Source: Methanosarcina horonobensis HB-1 = JCM 15518 (GTDB lineage: Archaea; Halobacteriota; Methanosarcinia; Methanosarcinales; Methanosarcinaceae). From it: 64,000 nucleotides of DNA. Below are positions 54,290 through 63,018 of this stretch, piece by piece. The notes under the pieces were generated by a model that saw only the letters and a list, made by a program, of their open reading frames with translations, had not been told where the DNA came from and did not search any database. Position 1 is the stretch's first letter. Every line of letters begins with the position of its first letter. The position numbers and the translations under genes were made by a program. The DNA is taken from positions 3,389,036-3,453,035 of the forward strand of contig NZ_CP009516.1 of NCBI RefSeq assembly GCF_000970285.1, in the 5' to 3' direction.

Positions 54290-55720
54290 ATAGATAATAA
54301 AGCTGTTTTTAATGCATTGGGGAAAATTCTAATACTTCTAGCTTTTACAATGCTTGTTCCCCTTTTAGTGGCTCTATACTATCAGGAGCCTCTGAAGCCT
54401 TTTATTGTTTCTATTCTCGTAACTCTCCTTGCGGGTTTACTCCTTACACGTATCAAAGGTCGTGCCGAATGGCAGCAGAAAGAAGCTCTTGCCATTGTGG
54501 CTCTGACATGGCTTGCAGCGGCTATCTTTGGCGGGATTCCTTTCCTTTTCGAAGGAGTGTCCTTCATTGACGCCGTGTTTGAAACAATGTCCGGTTTTAC
54601 TTCAACAGGTTCGACAATTCTTGTGGATATAGAAAGTTATTCTAGAAGTCTTCTTTTCTGGCGGTCTTTTACCCAGTGGCTTGGAGGCATGGGAATTATC
54701 GTACTTTTCATTGCCATCCTGCCCAAACTGGGAGTTGCCGGCCGTCAGCTTTTCCGAGCAGAAGCTCCGGGCCCTACCGAAGATAAGCTCAAACCCCGGA
54801 TAAAAGATACGGCAAAAATCCTGTGGGCACTTTATATCCTGATTTCTGCTATTGAAGTTGTGGCTCTTATGCTTGCAGGGATGTCACTTTACGATGCCCT
54901 TACGCATACTTTTGCCGGTATGGCTTGCGGAGGTTTTTCTCCGTACGGGGCCGGAATCGAAGCTTTTAACAGCCCTCTTATCGAGTTTATTCTCACGTTT
55001 TTCATGTTTGCAGCCGGAGCGAACTTTGCTCTCTATTATAGGGCGATTTTTATTGATAAGAACTTTATTCTTAAAGACGAGGAATTCAGGGTCTATACTT
55101 CTATTCTTCTGGGCTTTACAGGCTTGCTTACTCTGGTTCTGTACAAGGACATGGAATTTTCTCTTTTCAATTCTTTCCGCTATGCTATATTCCAGATTAC
55201 TTCCATAATGACAGCTACGGGCTTTGCTTCAACTGATTTTAATCTGTGGAAAGATTCGGCAAAGATTCTGATTCTTGCAGTCATGTTTATCGGAGGCTGT
55301 GCAGGTTCTACGGGTGGAGGCATGAAGGTTGTGCGTTTTCTGCTCACGTTAAAGTATGCGAGAAGAGAACTGTTTAAGTTTATTCATCCAAGACTTGTCA
55401 GACCTATCAGATTCAACAATAAAGCAGTACCGGATGATATTTTACAGTCCATACTCTCTTTTGTTGTGATTTACATATCAGTTTTTATCTTCAGTGCAAT
55501 GCTTCTGACCTTGCTTGGGGTCGATATGATCAGTTCTATTACCGCTTCGATCGCGACTCTCGGAAATATAGGGCCTGGATTTAATCTCGTCGGGCCTGTG
55601 GCAAACTTTGAAGGGCTTCCTGCCCTGGGAAAAATTATCCTGATAAACAACATGTGGGTCGGCAGGCTTGAAGTATATACTGTACTGGTTCTCTTTACGA
55701 GTGATTTCTGGCACTCCTGA
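54290..55720 (+). CDS. trkH: Trk potassium-uptake channel subunit TrkH, first copy
   Basis: 476 residues, about ten membrane helices and four selectivity-filter loops ([35 protein letters not shown]). The frame has a GTG at 54281 that lies inside the GGAGTGAT ribosome-binding site itself. Placing the start at the ATA at 54290, four bases after that site, gives (M)DNKAVFNALGK. This aligns residue for residue with the GTG start of trkH2, (M)[11 protein letters not shown], and makes both proteins exactly 476 residues. A near-cognate ATA start is therefore favoured. Confidence 0.93.
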   Translation: MDNKAVFNALGKILILLAFTMLVPLLVALYYQEPLKPFIVSILVTLLAGLLLTRIKGRAEWQQKEALAIVALTWLAAAIFGGIPFLFEGVSFIDAVFETMSGFTSTGSTILVDIESYSRSLLFWRSFTQWLGGMGIIVLFIAILPKLGVAGRQLFRAEAPGPTEDKLKPRIKDTAKILWALYILISAIEVVALMLAGMSLYDALTHTFAGMACGGFSPYGAGIEAFNSPLIEFILTFFMFAAGANFALYYRAIFIDKNFILKDEEFRVYTSILLGFTGLLTLVLYKDMEFSLFNSFRYAIFQITSIMTATGFASTDFNLWKDSAKILILAVMFIGGCAGSTGGGMKVVRFLLTLKYARRELFKFIHPRLVRPIRFNNKAVPDDILQSILSFVVIYISVFIFSAMLLTLLGVDMISSITASIATLGNIGPGFNLVGPVANFEGLPALGKIILINNMWVGRLEVYTVLVLFTSDFWHS

Positions 55721-55727
55721 AAGGAAT

Positions 55728-55776
55728 TTTCTCCATGGCTTCAGCTACTTGGAAGTCGAAAAAAATATTTCAATTA
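55728..55776 (+). pseudogene. Remnant of a trkA 3' end
   Basis: Just after trkH1 the DNA reads CATGGCTTCAGCTACTTGG then GAAGTCGAAAAAAATATTTC. It aligns by eye with the last codons of trkA1 (AATGGCTTCAGCTGTTTCTG, GAAGTAGAAAAATATTTC at about 54222-54258) with a few changes and an indel. It is about 45 bases of a lost trkA copy, marking a duplication joint. Confidence 0.6.
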
Positions 55777-56050
55777 TCGCATTCTTTGAATCAGGGAACA
55801 TGAAAACACCATAAAGAACCCTAAAGAAATGTCAATTATACCAATTTTATCTGCTTATACAAAGTATACAAACACAAGATTCTTTGAAACTTTCAGGATT
55901 TACTGTGACGTTTTTATCAACTATGATTATTATGCAGATGTATTTTCCTGCCAAGTTATGGAAACAAATTGCACTTTTCAGAAATAATACATGAAATTGA
56001 GGTTAATGAAACATTATCAACTGAAATTGCAAGTCAAATAAAAATGAAAA

Positions 56051-56263
56051 TACTTAGATATTACAAAATGGCATCTTTACGATGATACAATTCCTTGTTT
56101 AGAAAGAGCAATAAGTAAAGGTTATGAAAATGTAATAGTTTCAAACCATGTACCTGAACTATCCGGTTTGGTGAAAGATTTAGGAATAAGTAAATATTTC
56201 TACATTCCACTATTTCTTAGAAATCCTCCTATTTACGTCTTCTTTTTTCCAAAGACTACTTAA
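56051..56263 (+). pseudogene. Fragment of a HAD-superfamily hydrolase
   Basis: A frame of 70 residues reads WHLYDDTIPCLERAISKGY, then ENVIVSNHVPELSGLVKDLG and ISKYF. This is the middle of a HAD phosphatase, including the motif II serine (VSN). Neither the N-terminal DxDxT motif nor the C-terminal acidic motif is present, an upstream TGA closes the frame, and no ribosome-binding site is seen. It is a dead fragment in the spacer between the two trk pairs. Confidence 0.6.
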
Positions 56264-56311
56264 GCAAGCAGAGTAATCTATCTGGAGATAGTCTTTTTTC
56301 GAGGAAATCTT

Positions 56312-57655
56312 ATGAAAGCAGTAATTATAGGGGCAGGCCAAGTAGGATTTCATATCGCAAAATTTCTTTCCTTAACACATGATGTAATTGTCATCGAAAA
56401 AGATGAGGACGCACTGAGACGGGCTGATGAGCTGGATATTCAGGTTATGGAAGGGAATGGCGCAAATGCCGATATCCTCGCAAGTATTCTTCCGAGTACG
56501 GATATTCTCGTTGCGGTCACCGGAGTTGATGAAGTTAATATCGTCGCCTGTATGACTGCAAAACTTATTATAAGATCTCATGGCTGGAAAGATACAAAAA
56601 CCATAGCAAGAGTCAGCAACCCTGACTACATCGATGTGCCTGTTACTTCCAGAGCTCAGGTAGGTGTGGATATTATGATATGCCCTGAGCTCGCTCTCGC
56701 CTCGGAAGTTGCCGAGGTACTTTCAAACCCCTCTGCAATAGATGCGGAGATGTTTGCCGGGGGCAAGGTCCAGATGATAGAGTTTGCAATCCGTCCTGAC
56801 AACAGGCTTGTGGGAAAGCATATGTATGATCTCAAGCTTGATGACTGCTGCATTGTCAGTGCGATTTTCCGAGAAAACGAAATAATCATCCCTCACGGAG
56901 ATGATTTGATCAAGGCAAACGACCACGTAGTAGTTGTGGGCAAGCCAAAAGGTATGGAAGACCTTGAAGTTGTTTTCGGGAACAAAGAGCCTCACAGAAA
57001 TAGAATTCTCCTTATTGGCTGCGGAATTGTGGGCTTTTATCTTGCCAAAATTATAGATAAAGATGAGAACGCAGATCTCAAGATTATTGAATATAGGAAA
57101 AGCCGCTGTATAGAAGTGGCTGAAATACTGGAAAACGCCCTTATACTCAACGGAGACGGTACTGATGTCAGCCTTCTCAGGGAAGAAGACATTGAGGATA
57201 TGGATGTTGTTATTGCAGTTACGGACAGCGACGAAAAAAACCTTCTCTGCTCACTTCTGGCAAAGCAAATGGGCGCCAAAAAAGTAATTGCAAGAGCTGA
57301 CCGTTCGGACTATGTGCCCCTTTTCGAGATGGTGGGAATTGACGTTGCAGTAAGCCCGAGAGAAGCAACCGTAAATGAAGTCCTCAAGCTTACTATGGGA
57401 AAAGGTATAGAAGCCCTTGCAACGCTTGAGGGAGAAAAAGCGGAAATTATCGAGTATATTGCATCAGGGCAGTCAAAAATCGTAGGAAAACCGCTCAGCA
57501 AGGTTAAGTTTCCTAAAGGTGCAATAGTTACAATGGTGGTACATAATGATGAAGTTATTATTCCCAGAGGGGAGTTTGTCATTAGGGAAGGAGACAAAGT
57601 TATTGTTTTTGCTCTTTCTTCAGCTGTCCGACCTGTTGAGAAGCTGTTTAAATAA
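56312..57655 (+). CDS. trkA: Trk potassium-uptake regulatory subunit TrkA, second copy
   Basis: 447 residues with the same two-RCK layout as trkA1 (GAGQVGFHIA; GCGIVGFYLA) and long identical stretches (for example VAVTGVDEVNIVACMTAKLI). A CGAGGAAA site precedes the ATG. The divergence from trkA1 is spread evenly, which suggests an older duplication. It lies 64 bases before the trkH2 start and probably forms a second complex, perhaps with a different affinity or regulation. Confidence 0.95.
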   Translation: MKAVIIGAGQVGFHIAKFLSLTHDVIVIEKDEDALRRADELDIQVMEGNGANADILASILPSTDILVAVTGVDEVNIVACMTAKLIIRSHGWKDTKTIARVSNPDYIDVPVTSRAQVGVDIMICPELALASEVAEVLSNPSAIDAEMFAGGKVQMIEFAIRPDNRLVGKHMYDLKLDDCCIVSAIFRENEIIIPHGDDLIKANDHVVVVGKPKGMEDLEVVFGNKEPHRNRILLIGCGIVGFYLAKIIDKDENADLKIIEYRKSRCIEVAEILENALILNGDGTDVSLLREEDIEDMDVVIAVTDSDEKNLLCSLLAKQMGAKKVIARADRSDYVPLFEMVGIDVAVSPREATVNEVLKLTMGKGIEALATLEGEKAEIIEYIASGQSKIVGKPLSKVKFPKGAIVTMVVHNDEVIIPRGEFVIREGDKVIVFALSSAVRPVEKLFK

Positions 57656-57719
57656 AGAATAAATATGAATAGTTATGAGTGCATTAAAAACTCATAAGTT
57701 TCAAAAACAGAGGGTCAGC

Positions 57720-59150
57720 GTGAATATTAAGATTGTTTTTTATGTTCTTGGCGGTTTACTCAGGCTTCTCGGGATACTGATGGTTATTCCTCTCGGAGTT
57801 TCGTACTATTACGGGGAAAGTCTGACACCTTTTCTTGTATCCATAGTAATAACCGTCCTTACCGGCTTAATCCTGCTTTCCTATAAAACCGATGAAGACT
57901 GGATGCGCAAAGAAGGCTTTGCAATCGTTGCCTTGGGCTGGCTTGCTGCAGCGGTTTTCGGAGCAATTCCTTTCGTGCTTGACGGGATTTCTCCCCTCAA
58001 TTCTCTTTTTGAATCCATGTCAGCCTTTACCACCACAGGCTCGACAATTCTGACTGATATAGAAAGCCATCCAAAAGGCATTCTCTTCTGGCGGTCCATG
58101 ATGCAGTGGCTTGGCGGTATGGGTATTATCGTGCTTTTCATTGCTATCCTGCCAAAACTGGGAGTTGCAGGACGCCAGCTTTTCAGGGCTGAAGCTCCGG
58201 GTCCAACTGAAGATAAGTTAAAACCAAGAATAAGGGAAACAGCAAAAATTCTGTGGATGGTTTATTTTGTAATCTCCTTTGCGGAGGTTGTTGCCCTCCT
58301 GCTTGCAGGGCTCTCGCTATACGATGCAGTTACCCATACTTTTACCACAATGGCTTGCGGAGGTTTCTCACCTTATGGATTGAGCATTGAAGCCTTTAAC
58401 AGCCCTCTGGTAGAATATATAATAGTTTTTTTCATGTTCGTCTCGGGTGCAAACTTTGCCCTCCATTACAGGGCGATTTATGTTGACAAAGACTTCCTCC
58501 TCAAAGACGATGAATTCCGCTTTTATACAGCCCTCACCCTTGCAGCTACCGGGCTTTTGACTCTCCTGCTCTATCGCGATCTTGACACAGGGATTTTTGA
58601 TTCTTTCAGGTTTTCGATCTTTCAGGTAGTCTCCATAATGACCACAACCGGGTTTGCCACAACCGACTTTAATCTCTGGTCAGAGTCAGCAAAAATGGTG
58701 CTTCTGCTTGTTATGTTTGTCGGCGGTTGTGCAGGCTCTACAGGCGGAGGCATTAAGGTTGTGCGCGTCCTTATGCTCCTCAGGCACGGGAGAATAGAAC
58801 TTTTCAAATCCCTTCATCCGAGAGCCGTAAAAAGTGTAAAATTCAACAATAAAAACGTGCCAGATGAGGTTATAAACTCTATTTTTTCTTTTGTGGTGAT
58901 CTATCTTCTTGTTTTCATATCGAGTGCCCTTATCCTCTCTGTACTGGGTATGGACATCATAACTTCAATTACTGCCTCCATAGCTACTATCGGGAACATA
59001 GGTCCAGGCCTTAATGTGGTCGGCCCGATGGGTACATTTGATCCCATCCCTCCTCTCGGAAAATTAATTCTGATTGCCAATATGTGGATTGGAAGGCTTG
59101 AAGTCTACACAGTAATAGTGCTCTTTACACCTGAGTTCTGGAACAAATGA
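57720..59150 (+). CDS. trkH: Trk potassium-uptake channel subunit TrkH, second copy
   Basis: 476 residues from the GTG at 57720, seven bases after AGAGGG; an ATG at 57675 would add 15 polar residues without a ribosome-binding site. The layout is as in trkH1, with filter loops [27 protein letters not shown] and ATIGNIGPG. It conducts potassium (with protons or sodium in some members) under control of TrkA. It is the last gene of the block and is convergent with the geranylgeranyl reductase gene. Confidence 0.95.
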   Translation: MNIKIVFYVLGGLLRLLGILMVIPLGVSYYYGESLTPFLVSIVITVLTGLILLSYKTDEDWMRKEGFAIVALGWLAAAVFGAIPFVLDGISPLNSLFESMSAFTTTGSTILTDIESHPKGILFWRSMMQWLGGMGIIVLFIAILPKLGVAGRQLFRAEAPGPTEDKLKPRIRETAKILWMVYFVISFAEVVALLLAGLSLYDAVTHTFTTMACGGFSPYGLSIEAFNSPLVEYIIVFFMFVSGANFALHYRAIYVDKDFLLKDDEFRFYTALTLAATGLLTLLLYRDLDTGIFDSFRFSIFQVVSIMTTTGFATTDFNLWSESAKMVLLLVMFVGGCAGSTGGGIKVVRVLMLLRHGRIELFKSLHPRAVKSVKFNNKNVPDEVINSIFSFVVIYLLVFISSALILSVLGMDIITSITASIATIGNIGPGLNVVGPMGTFDPIPPLGKLILIANMWIGRLEVYTVIVLFTPEFWNK

Positions 59151-59263
59151 TTTCACAAAAAAATCAGGTAATCTGGAAAAGTAAATTAGAAAACTTGGAA
59201 AAATTTCCCATTGAAAGTCCAGAATGAAAAATATAATAAAAAAGATGCCTGAAGAAACAGGCA

Positions 59264-60487
59264 TTACGTTCTATTCTTTATTACTTCTTTTGCTGCATCC
59301 TTGAAAAGCACACGAAGGTCCCAGAGCAGTTTTTTATTGGCTTTGAAGAGAGCCTGGAGCAGATCAAGTAGACTCATTCTCTCGAACTTCACATCTTTTA
59401 ATGAATGGGCAAGCGAGTCAAGGTCAGCGTCAGTAAGGTTGATAAAGCAGTTCTTTACGATAAGGCTCATATCGATTTCATGCCCTACCGTAGCTCTCCA
59501 TTTTTTCTCATATTCCTCTTCAAGCTTTCCAAGAGAGACATCCCCTGCAGATATGGCTGCATAAGCAGCTTCTCCAGCCAGCTTACCTGCATCCATGGCA
59601 TTGAGAATCCCCCCGCCTGTGATGGGGTCTGACTGACGTGCAGCGTCTCCCACTAGCATCAACCCGTTAGCTGAGGTTTTCTCGATACTGCCTGACACCG
59701 GGACTCCTCCGAAAACCATCTCAACGATACGAGCATCCGGAAATCTTTTTTGCAGGAAATCATTCAGATAATCTACCGGTCTCGGCTTGAATTTTCCCAT
59801 CTTGCTTCCGAGAATTCCTATTCCCACATTGGCTTTGCCTTCTCCTTTAGGAAAAACCCAGACATAGCCTCCGGGTGCGACCTCGTTTCCTATGTAGAAC
59901 TCGCAGTACTCCTGATTTACGTCCGCGCCTGCTATCAGGTACTGCGCACAGGTTTCAATATCTATGGGCTTCAGGGCTGTATCGATTCCTGCCCACCTGC
60001 CCACCTTTGATTCGACTCCGTCAGCTCCTATTACTATACTGGCACGCACCTCATACTCTTTCCCGAGATGCATGAGTCTGGCTCCTTTTACGAAGTCATC
60101 TTCAATGATAAGACCTGTAGCTCTTGTTTTGACTCTGACTTCAGCTCCGACGGCGGCAGCCTGCTCCGCAAGGGCGCGGTCAAAGACCTTTCTCTCAAGC
60201 ACATATCCGACCTCTCCTCCTGAGATTTCTTCAGCCATCTCTATCCTTGTGCCGTCCGGAGAGAAAATATAAGAGCCTTTAAGGTCAGCGCAAATCCATT
60301 GCTTGTCAATCTCTACATGTTTTTTAAGGTACTCTTTGTTTACGCCTTCGGCACAGCGTACAGGATCACCTATTTCCTGGCGTTTTTCAATTAAAAGTAC
60401 ATCAAGTCCTTTCTCAGCTGCTGTTTTTGCAGCAATAGAACCTGCAGGACCGGCTCCTATAACCAGAACGTCATACCTGTCCTTCAT
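59264..60487 (-). CDS. Geranylgeranyl reductase (digeranylgeranylglycerophospholipid reductase)
   Basis: 407 residues. The FAD-binding start [19 protein letters not shown], the DxG motif in [17 protein letters not shown], and [16 protein letters not shown] belong to the GGR flavoprotein family. It saturates the double bonds of archaeal isoprenoid lipids. Its ATG overlaps the TGA of the ferredoxin gene (60484-60487). In Methanosarcina a matching ferredoxin is needed for full reduction, so the pair is probably one functional unit. A GAGGTA site precedes the start. Confidence 0.93.
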   Translation of the reverse strand: MKDRYDVLVIGAGPAGSIAAKTAAEKGLDVLLIEKRQEIGDPVRCAEGVNKEYLKKHVEIDKQWICADLKGSYIFSPDGTRIEMAEEISGGEVGYVLERKVFDRALAEQAAAVGAEVRVKTRATGLIIEDDFVKGARLMHLGKEYEVRASIVIGADGVESKVGRWAGIDTALKPIDIETCAQYLIAGADVNQEYCEFYIGNEVAPGGYVWVFPKGEGKANVGIGILGSKMGKFKPRPVDYLNDFLQKRFPDARIVEMVFGGVPVSGSIEKTSANGLMLVGDAARQSDPITGGGILNAMDAGKLAGEAAYAAISAGDVSLGKLEEEYEKKWRATVGHEIDMSLIVKNCFINLTDADLDSLAHSLKDVKFERMSLLDLLQALFKANKKLLWDLRVLFKDAAKEVIKNRT

Positions 60488-60660
60488 TTCATTACCTCAA
60501 TTGCTCCTACAGGGCAGATGCGATCACAGATCCCGCACACGATACAGACACTTTCGTCTACTTCAATCCAGGTTTCTACAAGTTCGAGTGCTCCCTTAGG
60601 GCAAACTCCCACACAGGCCCCACAATATCCACATTTATATCTGTTTATGTTGATGCTCAC
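60484..60660 (-). CDS. Small 2[4Fe-4S] ferredoxin, electron donor to geranylgeranyl reductase
   Basis: 58 residues from a GTG at 60660, four bases after AGGTGA; an ATG at 60762 in the same frame would add 34 residues of no clear family. Two CxxCxxCxxxCP-type clusters are complete ([12 protein letters not shown] and [12 protein letters not shown]). Its stop overlaps the start of the reductase gene, so the two are made together. The start choice is moderately sure and the function strongly supported by context. Confidence 0.87.
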   Translation of the reverse strand: MSININRYKCGYCGACVGVCPKGALELVETWIEVDESVCIVCGICDRICPVGAIEVMK

Positions 60661-60762
60661 CAGCTCACCTGTCAATTTTAAAGGTAAATCACGATCTTTA
60701 ACCGGCAGATATCGCCTTTCTTGAGAACTGTTTAATGTCAATAGAAAGGCTTGACAATACAA

Positions 60763-61264
60763 TGCAACAATATTTAAACTGATGATTTTAATACAGAGTC
60801 TGAAAGTCTCTTCTTAAATTATATTTTGAAATTTATATTCCATCAGTAAACCTTTTTCTGTGTTTTGCTTTTATTGCACAGATCTTCTTTTCAGGAAGAT
60901 AAGATTCGAATTCAGATTCACTCATTTAATAGAATTACTCTTTTGAATAGTTTCCACAATTAATGTATTTATCTAGTTTAAAGTTATTGGCTCTACTGGA
61001 CCGACGCATCCAGTATAAGATATTATTCTGGTCACTTTCTATTGTTATATAAATTATTTATATAATATCCCTATAAATTATATTTTTGCCTTTTAAGAAA
61101 AATTACCATGCTTCTTTTTTTAGACACATACATGATTAAAATTTGCCATTAGTTACTCAAAAAAGGCAACAACTTTGAACCACCGGTATAGTGGCACGGC
61201 TCTTTTTTAAATATACCTCCACCCTCTCCAGGATCTGTTTTTTCTTTGACTCCGGCCTGAAATT
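60763..61264. other. Intergenic region with a short hairpin
   Basis: About 500 AT-rich bases. TACTGGA (60994-61000) and TCCAGTA (61009-61015) form a perfect 7-bp stem. TATA-like runs occur around 61040-61080. No coding frame was seen. On the minus strand, downstream of the TetR gene, the frame past its TAG stop is open for about 35 codons, from 61264 to about 61160. Confidence 0.4.
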
Positions 61265-61876
61265 CTAATCACTCCTTTTTACGATGTTCTCTGCCAGGAG
61301 ATCAATAAGAATATTCATAATTTCCGGAAAATCTTCATCTTCAATTTCATTCCTGAAATGTATAAGGGAAAGAACTGCCTGTGTAGTTTCGGCAAGGATA
61401 CGGGCTGGTTTATCTATTAAGAGACCCGAAGCTGCCCACTCTTCAAAGAAAGGCAGAATCGTTGCCACATTATCTCTGCAAATCTTTTTGATTTCTTCCT
61501 CTGAAGACCGGGAGATTTTCAGTTCAAGATGCTCCTTCTCAATGAAAACTTTTCTCCAGATCGGGTGGTTATTAACAATATGAAGCACATACTGAAGATA
61601 AGCTCTGATAGCTTTATCGGGTTCGGTCCTGTATTTCAGGAAGGAATTTTCGAGTATGCTTTCCCTTAAAGCTTCCCGCTCTTCTTTAAAGATTTGGAGA
61701 AAGAGATCCTCTTTGCTGTCGAAAAAGGAGTAAAAAGAACTTTTCGCAATTCCCAGGCCCTCAGTAAGGTCCTCGATACCTGTTTTTTTGACCCCATATC
61801 TGGCAAAACAGTCTTTCCCTCGGTCCATAATATTTCGCTTTATGATCTCTCTTTCTTCATCTGTAAAGGATCTCAG
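61265..61876 (-). CDS. TetR/AcrR-family transcriptional regulator
   Basis: 203 residues if started at the CTG at 61876, giving (M)RSFTDEEREIIKRNIMDRG. The helix-turn-helix is DLTEGLGIAKSSFYSFFDSKEDL. Starting at the first ATG (61828) would remove part of helix 1. No ATG, GTG or TTG lies between that ATG and the upstream TAA, while an AGAGGTGAG site lies three to four bases before the CTG. The stop is TAG, the pyrrolysine codon here, but LAENIVKRSD is a normal end for the family, so plain termination is likely. The ligand and targets are unknown. Confidence 0.88.
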   Translation of the reverse strand: MRSFTDEEREIIKRNIMDRGKDCFARYGVKKTGIEDLTEGLGIAKSSFYSFFDSKEDLFLQIFKEEREALRESILENSFLKYRTEPDKAIRAYLQYVLHIVNNHPIWRKVFIEKEHLELKISRSSEEEIKKICRDNVATILPFFEEWAASGLLIDKPARILAETTQAVLSLIHFRNEIEDEDFPEIMNILIDLLAENIVKRSD

Positions 61877-62294
61877 TGGCTCACCTCTTCCGGAAATAGC
61901 CTCCCGATTTTTACTGAGTCTATAAATCCGAGTTTATCTGGTCAAAAATTAAAAATCAATTATGTCAATGAATAATCGATTTCTTTGTTCATAGCTTAAT
62001 GTACACGTCGTTTATTTAAAATTTTTGACTGAAAAACAGAAAAAGGATAGAAAATCTTTAGGAAGGATTATAAGATCCCACCTGAAACTACGTTTTTAAG
62101 TATCTTTTTTCTTTTCGTCGCGCTCGACACAGGAGGGCGGGCTTGCAAAAAAAAGAAGAGAAAAAAGAGAATATGTGGATAGCAGCTTAAGTCTGCTTTA
62201 TTACTTTTTACGGTTTTTCCAAGCTTCTTCCTTCCATCTCTTTTTAATTGAAGAGCCAGCAGAAAAGCTGCTGAGATACCTTTTCCTACAGGAC
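61877..62294. other. Intergenic region, no gene seen
   Basis: About 420 bases between cofC and the TetR gene. It is AT-rich, with a G+C-rich patch at 62115-62145 (TCGTCGCGCTCGACACAGG) resembling the intergenic repeat at 47160-47230. No RNA or protein gene was recognised. Confidence 0.4.
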
Positions 62295-62921
62295 TCAAAG
62301 TGGGACCAGTCCGACCCTTCCTCTGCTAACTTCAAGCTTGAATTTACTATTAATGTAGTCCTTTGCAGGTCCCTTCCCATGTATGAGAAGTTCTACCAGG
62401 TCTTCAGGCTCATCTATATCCGTACCTGCTAGGAAGGAGTCATAGACTTCGAAATCCTGTCCGGAGTCTGCTGCAATCGAGCAGTGAGTTAAAAAACTCG
62501 AACCGTAATACCTCACCCGGTAGTTCGAAGGATTCTTTATAAAAAGGAGATTCGTTCCTCCGCCTTTTCCGGGAACGATGCAGATATCCTTTTTAGTTGA
62601 AGTTATTTCCTTTACATGTTCCGGAGAAAGGAGAGGAAGGTCAGCCATAACAATCAAAACAGGTTCTTCTGCCTCTGCAAGATACCTGTTAAGGGCTTCA
62701 TTCAGGTCTTTTTCGTCCAGAAGAACTCTCGCTTTCGTCATGACCTCAAGCCCGTAGACCGAAGGGCTGAGGATATCGACTTTTTTTATTCCGGCTCCTT
62801 TGAGCGAGTCTATCACCTGGTTCAGCATGAGTTCTACAAACTCTTCCCTTTCCTGTAAACTCAGGACAGGCGATAGCCTGGATTTTGCGCCGGCTTTTTT
62901 ATAGGGGATTACGGCTCTCAT
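62295..62921 (-). CDS. cofC: 2-phospho-L-lactate guanylyltransferase CofC
   Basis: 208 residues from the ATG at 62921 (MRAVIPYKKAGAKSRLSP), directly after an AGGAGT site; the longer frame to 63035 adds lysine-rich filler overlapping cofH. The nucleotidyltransferase fold shows AVIPYKK..AKSRLS at the start, VLIVMADLPLLSP and IVPGKGGGTNLLF. It activates 2-phospholactate with GTP for coenzyme F420 assembly. It lies 97 bases after cofH on the same strand, so two steps of F420 synthesis are likely co-transcribed. Confidence 0.95.
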   Translation of the reverse strand: MRAVIPYKKAGAKSRLSPVLSLQEREEFVELMLNQVIDSLKGAGIKKVDILSPSVYGLEVMTKARVLLDEKDLNEALNRYLAEAEEPVLIVMADLPLLSPEHVKEITSTKKDICIVPGKGGGTNLLFIKNPSNYRVRYYGSSFLTHCSIAADSGQDFEVYDSFLAGTDIDEPEDLVELLIHGKGPAKDYINSKFKLEVSRGRVGLVPL

Positions 62922-63018
62922 CTGGACTCCTGCATATTTTCGTTTTTCGTTTTCGTTTTTTCTTTTTTTATTCAGGGGAATTTTTTTAGATATCAGGAAA
63001 ACTCTTTTTTCAGGCGTT

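Noticed and set aside
62068-62298. Open frame of 76 codons beside cofC
   Set aside because: It is a low-complexity reading of an intergenic G+C patch, overlaps the end of cofC, and has no ribosome-binding site.
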